Source: a bacterium
Lineage (GTDB): Bacteria; Armatimonadota; Chthonomonadetes; Chthonomonadales; Chthonomonadaceae
DNA: 14,692 nucleotides
Reading direction: 5' to 3'
Assembly: GCA_021805405.1 (NCBI GenBank)
Contig: JAJZFK010000369.1
Location: 1-14,692, forward strand
This document shows, one piece after another, positions 1-6,884 of the stretch; positions within the stretch are counted from its first letter, which is position 1, and every line of letters begins with the position of its first letter. Below the pieces are notes generated by a model, which worked only from the letters and a program-made list of their open reading frames with translations, did not search any database and was not told the DNA's origin. The position numbers and the translations under genes are program-made.

Positions 1-1
1 G

Positions 2-562
2 CATCGACTTGTGCCGTTTGGTGAGTTTATACCATTCCGTGGCATATTAGACCCACTCGTCGGGCGAGCATTTCAGTTTCCACCAGACGACGCAAGTGTT
101 GGACCCCATGACTCCCCATTACCGGGTTCAACTGCCCGCGCCGGTAAATTTTCACTTGGGCCATTCATATGCTACGAGTCGATGTACCCCATGGACGTGA
201 GAGCCATGACAAACCTGGGTGCGGATTTGCTGGTTACCGAAAGTAATGATTCCTGGTTTCGCAGTTCCGCCGCGCGGCAGCAGCATCTGGCTGCAGTCAC
301 CTTGCGCGCAATTGAGAACCGGCGAGAAGTTGTTCGCTCCACTACCACTGGCATCACCTGCGTTCTTGACGCTGAAGGACGCGTACTGAGCCGCCTTCCA
401 GATGACCAAGCTGGCTACATCGACATGATTGTACATCGGATGACAGGTCGCACTTTTTATGTGCGGTTTGGAGACTGGTTTGTGGTGGTCTGCATGTTGT
501 TCCTTGCTCGGTTGGCTTGGCTTGCGCTCAAAGAAAAGCGTGCGGGCTCCACTCCTCAATGA
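2..562 (+). CDS. lnt: Apolipoprotein N-acyltransferase, C-terminal part (5' end outside window)
   Basis: Lnt transfers a fatty acyl chain from phospholipid to the N-terminal Cys of lipoproteins on the outer face of the inner membrane. The visible 186 residues begin in the middle of the nitrilase-like domain at the conserved LVPFGEF segment (residues 3-9 as seen here). The catalytic Cys is in ICYES, encoded at 170-172, and the Glu two residues later is the family's conserved CYE glutamate. SNDSWF, RAIENRR and TTTGIT are further typical nitrilase/Lnt strings. A final hydrophobic segment (about residues 155-175) fits the last transmembrane helix, followed by a basic tail. The reading frame is open to the left edge, so the N-terminal membrane helices and the catalytic Glu and Lys are missing from view. 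The TGA overlaps the next start as ATGA, so translation of the two genes is probably coupled. The call is firm; only the extent is unknown. Confidence 0.93.
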   Translation, partial: HRLVPFGEFIPFRGILDPLVGRAFQFPPDDASVGPHDSPLPGSTARAGKFSLGPFICYESMYPMDVRAMTNLGADLLVTESNDSWFRSSAARQQHLAAVTLRAIENRREVVRSTTTGITCVLDAEGRVLSRLPDDQAGYIDMIVHRMTGRTFYVRFGDWFVVVCMLFLARLAWLALKEKRAGSTPQ

Positions 563-1284
563 AGCTGCAGCCCGTTATCTTTGCCGCTGAAGGTTATGAC
601 TTGGCAGGGTTGCGATATATACCTACTGTTGCAAGGTCGTCGTTCACTCTGTTACTCGTACATGGGTATACTGCGGGGAAATACAGCCTGGATAGTTTAG
701 CCTGCTATCTTGCGATACGAGGCGTGCCGTGTGTTACAATCGACCTTGCAGGGCATAAGCTTGGCGCATCCGGCGGGATTATGCACGCTCCCCAATCTGC
801 CGTAGACAACGTAAAGGCAGCCATTGCTCAATTTGAAGGCGATTATGCGCTGGCAGGGCACTCGTTGGGTGCAGCTGCATGCCTGGCGGCAGCCGCCGAT
901 CTGGCTGCGGGCGGACATCCTCCCCGCTTCATTGTCTCGATGGCGATGGGTGAACATCCTGCTCGAGGATTTCAGTCCGTAGTGGGGAAGAAAATGCTGG
1001 AACAACGGGATGATTACGTAATAGGCGCACCTGCAAACCTATTCGTAAACATGCTAGACGAGTTAGTTGAGGGGTTAACTGCAATCTCGTGCCCAGCACT
1101 CTTTATCGCAGCCCGCCAGGATGTACTGTTACCGCCAGACCGCGTGTATGCGCTCGCCGACCGGTTGAGCCCTGTGTGCGATCGGCTGCTGATCGAATCG
1201 TCACATATGGACCTTCCAGATGCTTCACGCGCACCCATATATTCGTGGTTGAAAGAGAGCGGCAAATATCTCAGCGCTGAGTGA
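559..1284 (+). CDS. Alpha/beta hydrolase (serine hydrolase, substrate unknown)
   Basis: This is a 241-residue alpha/beta-hydrolase-fold enzyme. The nucleophile elbow is GHSLG with Ser102. The likely acid is Asp188 (in RQDVLLPP) and the likely base is His216 (in SSHMDLP), and HGY at 35-37 would supply the oxyanion hole. There is no signal peptide or membrane segment, so a cytoplasmic enzyme is expected. The start chosen is the ATG that overlaps the lnt stop (ATGA). An in-frame start 14 codons earlier would run into lnt and adds residues with no family character. Order and overlap with lnt suggest one operon, perhaps lipid or ester related, but that is inference from position only. It ends 17 bases from the convergent thioredoxin gene with no clear terminator between them. 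An esterase, lipase or acyl-glycerol hydrolase are all possible; the sequence does not decide the substrate. Confidence 0.87.
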   Translation: MKLQPVIFAAEGYDLAGLRYIPTVARSSFTLLLVHGYTAGKYSLDSLACYLAIRGVPCVTIDLAGHKLGASGGIMHAPQSAVDNVKAAIAQFEGDYALAGHSLGAAACLAAAADLAAGGHPPRFIVSMAMGEHPARGFQSVVGKKMLEQRDDYVIGAPANLFVNMLDELVEGLTAISCPALFIAARQDVLLPPDRVYALADRLSPVCDRLLIESSHMDLPDASRAPIYSWLKESGKYLSAE

Positions 1285-1301
1285 CAGCCTTTGGCACCAA
1301 C

Positions 1302-1868
1302 CTACGAGGCGGGTTCTGCCAGAAGCTGTTTGAGTACCGGCTCAAACTGAGCCCTGTTAATAGCCCCAGTGATGCTCATCACGACCCGTCCCTGCCTATC
1401 CGTTACTATTGTTGTAGGCAGGGCAGGAGCCACGCTAACTAAAGCTTGCAGGTTCTTGGGCAGCGCCACGGGATATGTGATTCCGCTCTGCTGTACGAAC
1501 GACTGCACTGCGGCCTCTGTTTCGCCACCCATTTCAATACCCACAATCCTGAACCCGCGACCACTATATTTATTGTAGAGTGCCTCCAGGTCTGGAATCT
1601 CGTGGCGACAAGGCGGGCACCAGGTTGCCCAATAGTTGACAAGCAGCACCGAGCCTTTGTCGCTACCGGAGTTCCACGTCCCACCAGCAAGGAGGGGCAT
1701 AGACATATTTCCCATGGGCTGCCGGTCGCTAACTGGCTTGATTTCCAGATTCTGGTCGGTAACGAAACCAAGTTGAAATGCCAGGAGCCATACAAGGCAC
1801 GAGACGATAATGAATACCAGGAACCGCTCGGCTCTGCGCCCTGGTTTGTGGGTAGGTAGTTGGGACAT
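1302..1868 (-). CDS. Membrane-anchored TlpA/ResA-type thiol-disulfide oxidoreductase
   Basis: This 188-residue thioredoxin-fold protein has a basic N-terminus, one hydrophobic anchor (about residues 16-36) and a soluble domain that should face the periplasm. The active site is WCPPC, with Cys84 and Cys87. The cis-Pro loop is LPTT, with Pro151. NYWATWCPPC and the C-terminal TDRQGRV strand are typical of the TlpA/ResA/DsbE group, which reduces protein disulfides in cytochrome c maturation or copper-site assembly. The gene starts 5 bases after the stop of the upstream ArsR-family gene and has no convincing Shine-Dalgarno sequence of its own, so coupled translation in an arsR-led operon is likely. 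The WCPPC dipeptide suggests a reductant, but its target cannot be read from sequence. No haem-lyase or CcmF gene is nearby. The divergent cydAB oxidase makes a respiratory-chain assembly role possible, as inference only. Confidence 0.9.
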   Translation of the reverse strand: MSQLPTHKPGRRAERFLVFIIVSCLVWLLAFQLGFVTDQNLEIKPVSDRQPMGNMSMPLLAGGTWNSGSDKGSVLLVNYWATWCPPCRHEIPDLEALYNKYSGRGFRIVGIEMGGETEAAVQSFVQQSGITYPVALPKNLQALVSVAPALPTTIVTDRQGRVVMSITGAINRAQFEPVLKQLLAEPAS

Positions 1869-1873
1869 AAGGG

Positions 1874-2179
1874 CTAGTGCCGCCGAATACAGTCCAAGAG
1901 CAGCAACACATTGCTGTTGGCTACGCTGTATTTAACGTGGTTTCGTTCACGTCGAGCCGAAAGTACGTTCTGATCTTTCAGTATGCGCAGCTGCTGGCTA
2001 ACGATAGCCTGCGGCGATTTACATGCCTCAATGATTGCAGTAACGGTTTGCGGCTCTTCCTGTGAAGATAGAAAATCCAGTATCCGTAGGCGTAAAGGGT
2101 GGGCCGTATGTCGAATAATGGGCGCAATGCGCTCCAGGGTTTCCATATCGATTAACGAACAAGCTGAATTTGTCGTCAT
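1874..2179 (-). CDS. ArsR/SmtB-family winged-helix transcriptional regulator
   Basis: This is a 101-residue ArsR-family repressor. The segment IIRHTAHPLRLRILDFL (about 21-37) is the usual helix before the DNA-binding domain. SPQAIVSQQLRILKDQNVL (about 55-73) contains the recognition helix, and RRERNHVKYSV forms the wing. The ATG at 2179 was preferred over a start 38 codons upstream because it follows GGAAAA and lies just downstream of a good promoter; the longer version would begin upstream of that promoter. Cysteines are at 7, 53 and 97. Cys53 sits in the EAC segment that aligns with the ELC metal or thiol site of ArsR/CadC, but the second Cys of a CxC motif is absent. The inducer could be a metal, a thiol oxidant or a persulfide. 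It leads a two-gene unit with the TlpA-type protein and probably represses itself through the overlapping inverted repeat. Confidence 0.9.
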   Translation of the reverse strand: MTTNSACSLIDMETLERIAPIIRHTAHPLRLRILDFLSSQEEPQTVTAIIEACKSPQAIVSQQLRILKDQNVLSARRERNHVKYSVANSNVLLLLDCIRRH

Positions 2180-2194
2180 AGTTTTTTCCAATGG

Positions 2195-2224
2195 TGAGAT
2201 ATAATCATAGATAGTTATATCACA
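2195..2224. promoter_or_regulatory. Inverted-repeat operator overlapping the arsR promoter
   Basis: GATATAA (2198-2204) and TTATATC (2215-2221) are a perfect 7-base inverted repeat with a 10-base spacer. One mismatch further out, TG (2195-2196) and CA (2223-2224) also pair. AT-rich imperfect palindromes of this size are the usual operators of ArsR/SmtB repressors. The right arm covers the -10 hexamer and the left arm lies downstream of the predicted transcription start, so a bound dimer would block RNA polymerase. Autoregulation by the adjacent repressor is inferred, not shown. Confidence 0.6.
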
Positions 2225-2242
2225 ATATAATGTTTTTGTCAA
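2214..2242 (-). promoter_or_regulatory. Promoter of the arsR-tlpA unit
   Basis: Read on the minus strand, a perfect -35 TTGACA (2242-2237) is followed after 17 bases by TATAAC (2219-2214), five of six matches to the sigma70 -10. The predicted start of transcription near 2207 gives a leader of about 28 bases before the ATG at 2179. Spacing and position make this one of the clearest promoters in the window. Confidence 0.75.
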
Positions 2243-2965
2243 ACGGCACCCTATTGAGACTGCAACAGTTCCACGCGATTCTCTTTTATTCATGACATAC
2301 GCTTATGACGTCGAGGTAGTTAACTGCTATTTCATTTGCTTTGCGCAGAAGCGAGTGTTAGTAAAAACTTCTGCATTGGCAAGGCCCCTTGTGACAAATG
2401 CTAATTTTCCTCACGTCTGTAGAGTCGTTCTACTGGTGGGAGTACAATAACTTTAGCAATATGACGCAGATCTTAAGGGTAAGCCGTCGTTAATGCATGT
2501 ACCAGACGCTAGTGCAGGCGTTGCACCTGGGCAAATGCCGTTGGAACCGGGGGGCTTAAGTTACAATGTGGGACGGTAGTTTTGTCGGTTGAGCGTGATT
2601 GAGAAGGGTGCCAGTAGCTGCACGAATCACGCAGGAGAAAATTTCAACTTTGCTCGAATGCCGCTCGCTCACCACATCGATAACCAGCCGCTAATGCGGC
2701 GAGTAAGTTTAGCACAGATTTTGGCCGGGTGCATTTGAGGTGCGTTACTGCTCACGGTCTTCAAGACAACTTGGAGGCTACAACAGGAGCCTCCCGGATG
2801 CTTGGTAAGTGATCCATCCTAATTGCTCATTAAGCGTGTGTGCAATCCCCTAAAATCCTGCGGAATGCGGATGAGCCTTGGGATTTAAATTGGTAGAATC
2901 AGGTAGATCTTAGCTGATGAAACGTGAGGATTTGTTTGTAACGGTTTTGGAAACGGAGTTGAGTT
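2243..2965. other. Gene-free region between divergent arsR and cydA
   Basis: About 720 bases hold no plausible coding sequence on either strand. I looked for tRNA (no GGTTCRA arm with matching acceptor), tmRNA, RNase P RNA (no AAGTCCGGGC), SRP RNA and the common riboswitch cores, and recognised none. What is visible is a series of hairpins between about 2517 and 2885, listed separately, and a Shine-Dalgarno-like GGAG about 10 bases before the cydA ATG. I could not assign a confident promoter for cydA. Confidence 0.6.
2517..2885 (+). promoter_or_regulatory. Hairpin-rich cydA leader or unannotated structured RNA
   Basis: Five strong stem-loops lie in series. (1) 2517-2539: an 8-bp stem with one G-T wobble, one bulged A and loop ACCTGG. 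(2) GCGTGATT 2593-2600 pairs with AATCACGC 2625-2632 and encloses an inner GTG/CAG stem. (3) GCCGC 2687-2691 pairs with GCGGC 2696-2700 around TAAT. (4) GGAGGCT 2773-2779 pairs with AGCCTCC 2788-2794. (5) AATCCC 2844-2849 pairs with GGGATT 2880-2885 and encloses a 2855-2872 hairpin. The G-T wobble in (1) pairs only in plus-strand RNA. No known family was recognised. A few such repeats are expected by chance in 700 bases, so this is a candidate only. Confidence 0.3.
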
Positions 2966-4330
2966 ATGAGCGCAGTAGGATGGAGCAGGTTTCAATTTGC
3001 ATTTACAATCATTTACCACTATCTCTTTCCGCAGCTATCTATGGGGCTCGCGTTACTAATTGTAATCTTTAAGGCGCTGTATTTTAAGAAGAAAGATATC
3101 GTTTATAACGAGTCCGCTCGCTTCTGGACGAGAATATTCGGTATCAATTTTGCTGTGGGCGTTGTTACCGGCATACCTATGGAGTTCCAGTTTGGTACGA
3201 ACTGGGCGGCGTTTAGTAACTTCGCTGGGGGTGTAATTGGTATGTCGCTAGCGCTAGAGGGTATGTTTGCGTTCTTCGCCGAATCTGCGTTCCTCGGTAT
3301 TCTGTTGTTCGGCGAAAAACGGTTTGGTCCCAAAGTGCATATGCTTTCTGCGGTGATGCTGTTTCTGGGCTCGTGGCTATCCGGGTATTTCATCATCGTT
3401 ACTAACGCGTTCATGCAGCACCCGGTAGGGTATGCCGCTGGGCAGGGTGGCGCGTTACACCTGGCTCAACCGCTAACTTATCTCCTTAACCCGTGGGCGT
3501 TGTGGGAATACTCGCACAACATGGTCGCTACGGTAGCAACGGCTTCTTTTGTAGTATGCGCTGTAGCAGCCTATTACATCCTGTCGAACGTGCACGTAGA
3601 GCATGCCAAGGTCTTTCTTAAGGTAGCCGTGGTTACCGGCTGTGCTGCGAGCTTACTTCAGATATTCCCAACCGGCGACGGCCAGGGCAAAATGATGTCC
3701 AAGTACCAGAAACCTGCGTTAGCTGCCATGGAGGGCAAATTTACTACGAGCAGCAATGCTTCATTGGCAATCATGGGGCAGCCAAACATGGCTACCGGCA
3801 AGATTGAAAACCCAATTGAGGTGCCAGGCATTCTTAGCTTTCTAGCCTATGGTGATTTTGGTGCCAAGGTACAGGGATTGAACTCGTTTCCAAAAAATCA
3901 ACAGCCAGACAACGTTGAACTGCTTTACTACTCGTATCACATCATGGTGGGCTTAGGGACGTTGTTCATCCTTCTCATGCTCTTTTCCGCCTGGCAGCTG
4001 CGAGGCGGCCGTCTATTCAGGAACAGAGCGTTGCTATGGGTGTTGATGTTATCATTCCCATTTCCCTACATTGCTACAACCGCTGGTTGGATGGTAGCCG
4101 AGATTGGAAGGCAGCCGTGGGTGGTTTACGGGCTGGAGAGAACTCTTACAGGAGCATCACCTACCGTAAGTGGCGGAGATGTAGCATTTACTACGCTTGG
4201 ATTCTGCGGCCTCTACTCTGTAGTTGCGCTACTGTTTGCGTATATGATCATGCGTGAACTTGGTCGCGGGCCAGAGTCGGAAACAAGCAGCGTATCCTTG
4301 GGTACGGGCCTACCGGCGTCCTCTCATTGA
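2966..4330 (+). CDS. cydA: Cytochrome bd quinol oxidase subunit I, short Q-loop type
   Basis: This 454-residue integral membrane protein carries the haems of the bd oxidase and oxidises quinol while reducing oxygen to water. Visible family residues are His18 (haem b595 ligand), Glu98 and Glu106 (proton path), His184 and Met327 (haem b558 ligands), and the GRQPW signature at 381-385 in GWMVAEIGRQPW. The Q-loop is short, consistent with 454 rather than about 520 residues. It contains QKPALAAMEG, where Glu256 matches E. coli Glu257 but the position of Lys252 appears to be Ala251, with Lys249 nearby. About nine transmembrane helices are expected. The ATG is preceded by GGAG at a good distance. 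cydB starts 31 bases downstream in the same direction, so the two form an operon. The long structured leader may regulate it. The cydCD assembly transporter is not in the window. Confidence 0.96.
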   Translation: MSAVGWSRFQFAFTIIYHYLFPQLSMGLALLIVIFKALYFKKKDIVYNESARFWTRIFGINFAVGVVTGIPMEFQFGTNWAAFSNFAGGVIGMSLALEGMFAFFAESAFLGILLFGEKRFGPKVHMLSAVMLFLGSWLSGYFIIVTNAFMQHPVGYAAGQGGALHLAQPLTYLLNPWALWEYSHNMVATVATASFVVCAVAAYYILSNVHVEHAKVFLKVAVVTGCAASLLQIFPTGDGQGKMMSKYQKPALAAMEGKFTTSSNASLAIMGQPNMATGKIENPIEVPGILSFLAYGDFGAKVQGLNSFPKNQQPDNVELLYYSYHIMVGLGTLFILLMLFSAWQLRGGRLFRNRALLWVLMLSFPFPYIATTAGWMVAEIGRQPWVVYGLERTLTGASPTVSGGDVAFTTLGFCGLYSVVALLFAYMIMRELGRGPESETSSVSLGTGLPASSH

Positions 4331-4361
4331 GCCGCTAGGATGCAGCGAAAGGTGCGTTAAT

Positions 4362-5411
4362 ATGGGATCACTTTGGTTCGCATTGGTGGCCGTGATGATG
4401 GCCGTATATGTAATTCTGGATGGCTTCGACTTCGGCGTTGGAATTCTCCACCTTTTTGTAGCCCGCAGCGATGAGGAGAGGCAGACAACGCTGGCCGCAA
4501 TCGGTCCTTTGTGGGATGGCAACGAGGTGTGGCTTCTCGCCGGAGGTGGAGTGCTAGTATTCGCGTTCCCAAAGGTCTATGCCGCTGGATTTAGCGGTTT
4601 CTACCTGCCACTCATGATGGCCTTGTGGCTACTGGTGCTTAGGGGCCTTTCTATAGAACTACGGTCGCACGAAAAGAACTGGATATGGCGCGCAGGCTGG
4701 GATGGTATGTTCTTCGTGTCTTCACTCCTGATGGCAATAATACTGGGTGCGGCTCTTGGAAACGTTATCCGTGGCGTGCCTCTTGATACCGCCGGGTATT
4801 TTCACGGGCCGCTGTTTACCAACTTCCGGATAGGTGCGAACCCTGGCGTGCTGGATTGGTACACCGTACTTGTAGGTGTTTTCGCTACGGTCGCTCTGGC
4901 GTTGCATGGTGCGTGCTATCTGCTCATTAAAACCGAAGGCGCTGTCTACGATCGCAGCAAGGCAATCGCCAACGTTCTATGGCCCCTGCTGCTTGTGGTG
5001 GGCGTCATCGTCACGATTGCAACCAACGCGGTATGCCCTGCCCTGTATGCACACCTTATTGCACGGCCGTGGACGTGGCTTCTTGCCGCACTGATAGCGA
5101 TAAGCGCAGTGGGGTTGCCCGTGATGTTGCGCCGCAACAACGAGGTGATGGCATTTCTAAGTTCTGTTGGTGTGCTACTTGGTCTGCTTGCTGCCACTGC
5201 TGCAGGTGTGTATCCAACCTTGCTGCGATCCACCATTAACCACCCAGCAGCAGACCTTACTGTTTCAAATTCTGCTAGTGGGAGGGTCGGTCTCGAAAAC
5301 GGGTTGGTGTGGTGGACAATCGCGCTTGTTCTTGCAATTGTCTATTTTACGTTCCTGTTTCGCTCATTCAGGGGTAAGGTCAAACTGGGGCAGAGTGTGT
5401 ACGGACACTAG
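4362..5411 (+). CDS. cydB: Cytochrome bd quinol oxidase subunit II
   Basis: This is a 349-residue, largely hydrophobic subunit that pairs with CydA. The N-terminal signature VILDGFDFGVG (about 17-27) and the segment IGPLWDGNEVWLL (about 46-58) are diagnostic of CydB. Eight or so hydrophobic segments follow. The start chosen is the ATG at 4362, which gives the family-typical N-terminus MGSLWFALV and is preceded by GAAAGGTG. A longer in-frame version would overlap cydA by about 75 bases and add 36 non-hydrophobic residues that no CydB has. The C-terminus ends in a short basic tail. I find no small CydX-like gene in the 66 bases before the convergent ndk, and no clear terminator there. Together with cydA it forms the terminal oxidase; high oxygen affinity and resistance to sulfide or nitric oxide are family properties, not shown here. 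Confidence 0.95.
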   Translation: MGSLWFALVAVMMAVYVILDGFDFGVGILHLFVARSDEERQTTLAAIGPLWDGNEVWLLAGGGVLVFAFPKVYAAGFSGFYLPLMMALWLLVLRGLSIELRSHEKNWIWRAGWDGMFFVSSLLMAIILGAALGNVIRGVPLDTAGYFHGPLFTNFRIGANPGVLDWYTVLVGVFATVALALHGACYLLIKTEGAVYDRSKAIANVLWPLLLVVGVIVTIATNAVCPALYAHLIARPWTWLLAALIAISAVGLPVMLRRNNEVMAFLSSVGVLLGLLAATAAGVYPTLLRSTINHPAADLTVSNSASGRVGLENGLVWWTIALVLAIVYFTFLFRSFRGKVKLGQSVYGH

Positions 5412-5477
5412 GAGGATGCTAAGGGCGCGCCCAGAGCAAATTGCGTAGTGCAACTGTTCTGAGCCGCCCTGTTAAGC

Positions 5478-5894
5478 CTAACTTAATATCTCTTCAGGTT
5501 TAAACCAGAGTGCAATTTCCACCTCAGCGTTGTCTGGTGAGTCGGATCCGTGAACCAGGTTGGCCTGTAGTTGAGTTGTAAAGTCACCGCGAATTGTGCC
5601 AGGTACAGCGTCGGTTGGGCGCGTGGCACCAATCATGGTGCGAGTAAGTTTCACTGCCTCGTCACCTTCCCATACCATTGCGACTACTGGGCCGGACGTG
5701 ATGAAGTTTACAAGGTCGGAAAAGAATGGCTTGTCACTGTGAACCGCGTAATGACTTTCTGCGGTTTGCCTGGTGGGAACAACCATTTTGAGGGCCTTCA
5801 GTTTAAGGCCGCGGGTCTCAAATCTACGAATAATCTCGCCAGCGAGACGTCGTTCAAGACCATCTGGTTTTACCATAATATACGTTCGTTCCAA
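5478..5894 (-). CDS. ndk: Nucleoside diphosphate kinase
   Basis: Ndk moves the terminal phosphate between nucleoside triphosphates and diphosphates through a phosphohistidine. The protein has 138 residues, the usual short bacterial length. The catalytic His is His115 in NLVHGSDS. MVKPDGLERR near the N-terminus and GATRPTDAVPGTIRGDF (about 89-105) are the other hallmark segments. Translation is predicted from a TTG at 5894: it gives the family-standard N-terminus ERTYIMVKPDG, and AGGAG (5910-5906) lies 11 bases upstream. The next ATG would remove the first beta strand. The gene sits 63 bases downstream of the HAD phosphatase gene on the same strand, and the two may be co-transcribed. The segment TTQLQAN before the active site differs slightly from the usual form, but no catalytic residue is missing. 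Confidence 0.96.
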   Translation of the reverse strand: MERTYIMVKPDGLERRLAGEIIRRFETRGLKLKALKMVVPTRQTAESHYAVHSDKPFFSDLVNFITSGPVVAMVWEGDEAVKLTRTMIGATRPTDAVPGTIRGDFTTQLQANLVHGSDSPDNAEVEIALWFKPEEILS

Positions 5895-5957
5895 AATGTG
5901 TTTATCTCCTGTTTGGTTTGCGGTGCACAGTACTCGATTCCGGTAAGTTCCGAGCCG

Positions 5958-6698
5958 TCAGTTGTGTACGTGCGCGAGTTCTAATACAAGTTGCGCAAGG
6001 TCACTAGAATTAGTGATCGTTGGCAAGTCAAACATGTCCCGCGCGCTAGGCGCGGTTGCAAGCAGGTGAACATGCAATACGCTCATGCCCGAGTCACTAG
6101 CCCACTGCAGGGCAGCCGGATCGTTGTCCACCACGAGAAATTCCTGAGGGCGTTGGCCCTGATCTTGAGCAATACGTGCGTAGAATTCGGGCCCTTCTTT
6201 GGCGCAGTCAACGAGGTCGGGCCCATAGAGCCTCTTGAAAAAGCGGCCTATATCAAGTGGCGAGATTGCGGACCTAATATGCTTTGAGTCGTTACCACTT
6301 GCTATGCAGAGAGGTATGCCCGATTGATGCAGGGATGTGACGGTTTCGGCCATACCGGGAAAAATTGCCGCACTTTTCGCAACTGCAGAGTTGTGAAGAG
6401 CACGCACAATGCGCACAACATCAGGAGGTGCTGTTACTTCCGCGTCATCAAATAGAAGGTCGGCTGCAAGGTTGTTCGCGTGCCGCCGCCATCGTTTGTA
6501 GCCGTTTAAAGGATTGCCAATAAATCGTGCAACGTAATCAGCTTCAATCGCAATTACCATTTTGATTGTACATCTGGTCCAGTTTTCAAGGGAACCGCCG
6601 AAGGTCTGCGTCAGCAGATTGGCCATCGATTCAGTATAAAGCCTGATGAAGTGACTGTATTCACTAAGCGTATCGTCGAAGTCCAGCAGTACTATCAC
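5958..6698 (-). CDS. HAD-superfamily phosphatase (subfamily I), substrate unknown
   Basis: This 246-residue haloacid dehalogenase-type hydrolase has all four motifs. Motif I is LLDFDDT with nucleophile Asp6 and Asp8. Motif II is IASGND with Ser134. The motif III Lys is Lys167 in CAKEGP. Motif IV is VVDNDPAA with Asp191 and Asp193. Residues of roughly 15-105 form an alpha-helical cap, as in phosphoglycolate phosphatase-like enzymes. It starts at GTG (6698), preceded by AGGAG at 7 bases. It is divergent from the cobalamin-binding regulator and upstream of ndk. The 186 bases between the divergent starts carry inverted repeats that could control both. A nucleotide or sugar phosphate is a reasonable substrate guess given ndk next door, but the sequence does not fix it. 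Confidence 0.85.
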   Translation of the reverse strand: MIVLLDFDDTLSEYSHFIRLYTESMANLLTQTFGGSLENWTRCTIKMVIAIEADYVARFIGNPLNGYKRWRRHANNLAADLLFDDAEVTAPPDVVRIVRALHNSAVAKSAAIFPGMAETVTSLHQSGIPLCIASGNDSKHIRSAISPLDIGRFFKRLYGPDLVDCAKEGPEFYARIAQDQGQRPQEFLVVDNDPAALQWASDSGMSVLHVHLLATAPSARDMFDLPTITNSSDLAQLVLELAHVHN

Positions 6699-6750
6699 GC
6701 GGTTGCTCCTGATATCGGTCCGCTGTTGTACGATAACAACACCAATTTCA

Positions 6751-6771
6751 GTTTACCACAGCCCTGTAAAC
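6751..6771. promoter_or_regulatory. Inverted repeat between the divergent HAD and regulator genes
   Basis: GTTTAC (6751-6756) and GTAAAC (6766-6771) form a perfect 6-base inverted repeat separated by 9 bases, a half-site spacing of about 1.5 helical turns. It lies 20 bases upstream of the -35 box of the cobalamin-binding regulator and about 50 bases upstream of the HAD start. It could be an operator for either gene; binding by the adjacent ArsR-type protein is a guess. Confidence 0.4.
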
Positions 6772-6790
6772 GGCTGAATTATTCGTATTA

Positions 6791-6820
6791 TTGACACGTG
6801 ATATTCACAACCGTTATAAT
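6791..6820 (+). promoter_or_regulatory. Strong promoter of the ArsR-cobalamin regulator gene
   Basis: Perfect consensus TTGACA (6791-6796) and TATAAT (6815-6820) are separated by 18 bases, giving a predicted start near 6827 and a leader of about 58 bases. The spacer contains GTGA-TAT-TCAC (6798-6808), a perfect short palindrome. TGACAC occurs twice, at 6792-6797 and 6822-6827, exactly 30 bases apart (about three helical turns), once over the -35 and once near the transcription start. These repeats are candidate repressor half-sites. A consensus promoter for a regulator usually implies strong repression. Confidence 0.75.
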
Positions 6821-6884
6821 GTGACACCTCTAAACGTAGGCGGCCCACCGGCATGAGCCATGGAGATCAGGAGAATAACAGCGA

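Noticed and set aside
517..558. Longer start for the alpha/beta hydrolase
   Set aside because: It lies inside the lnt coding region, adds residues without family similarity, and the ATGA overlap at 559 is a far better start.
2243..2965. RNase P RNA, tmRNA, SRP RNA, tRNA or a known riboswitch before cydA
   Set aside because: None of the diagnostic cores (for example AAGTCCGGGC, GGTTCRA, the SRP GGAAGCAGC loop, B12-box GCCACTG) is present on either strand.
4254..4361. Longer start for CydB
   Set aside because: It overlaps cydA and adds 36 residues foreign to CydB; the ATG at 4362 has a ribosome site and the expected N-terminus.
5412..5477. CydX-like small gene or bidirectional terminator between cydB and ndk
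   Set aside because: No short hydrophobic frame with a ribosome site is present; GGGCGCGCCC is self-complementary but has no loop or T-run.
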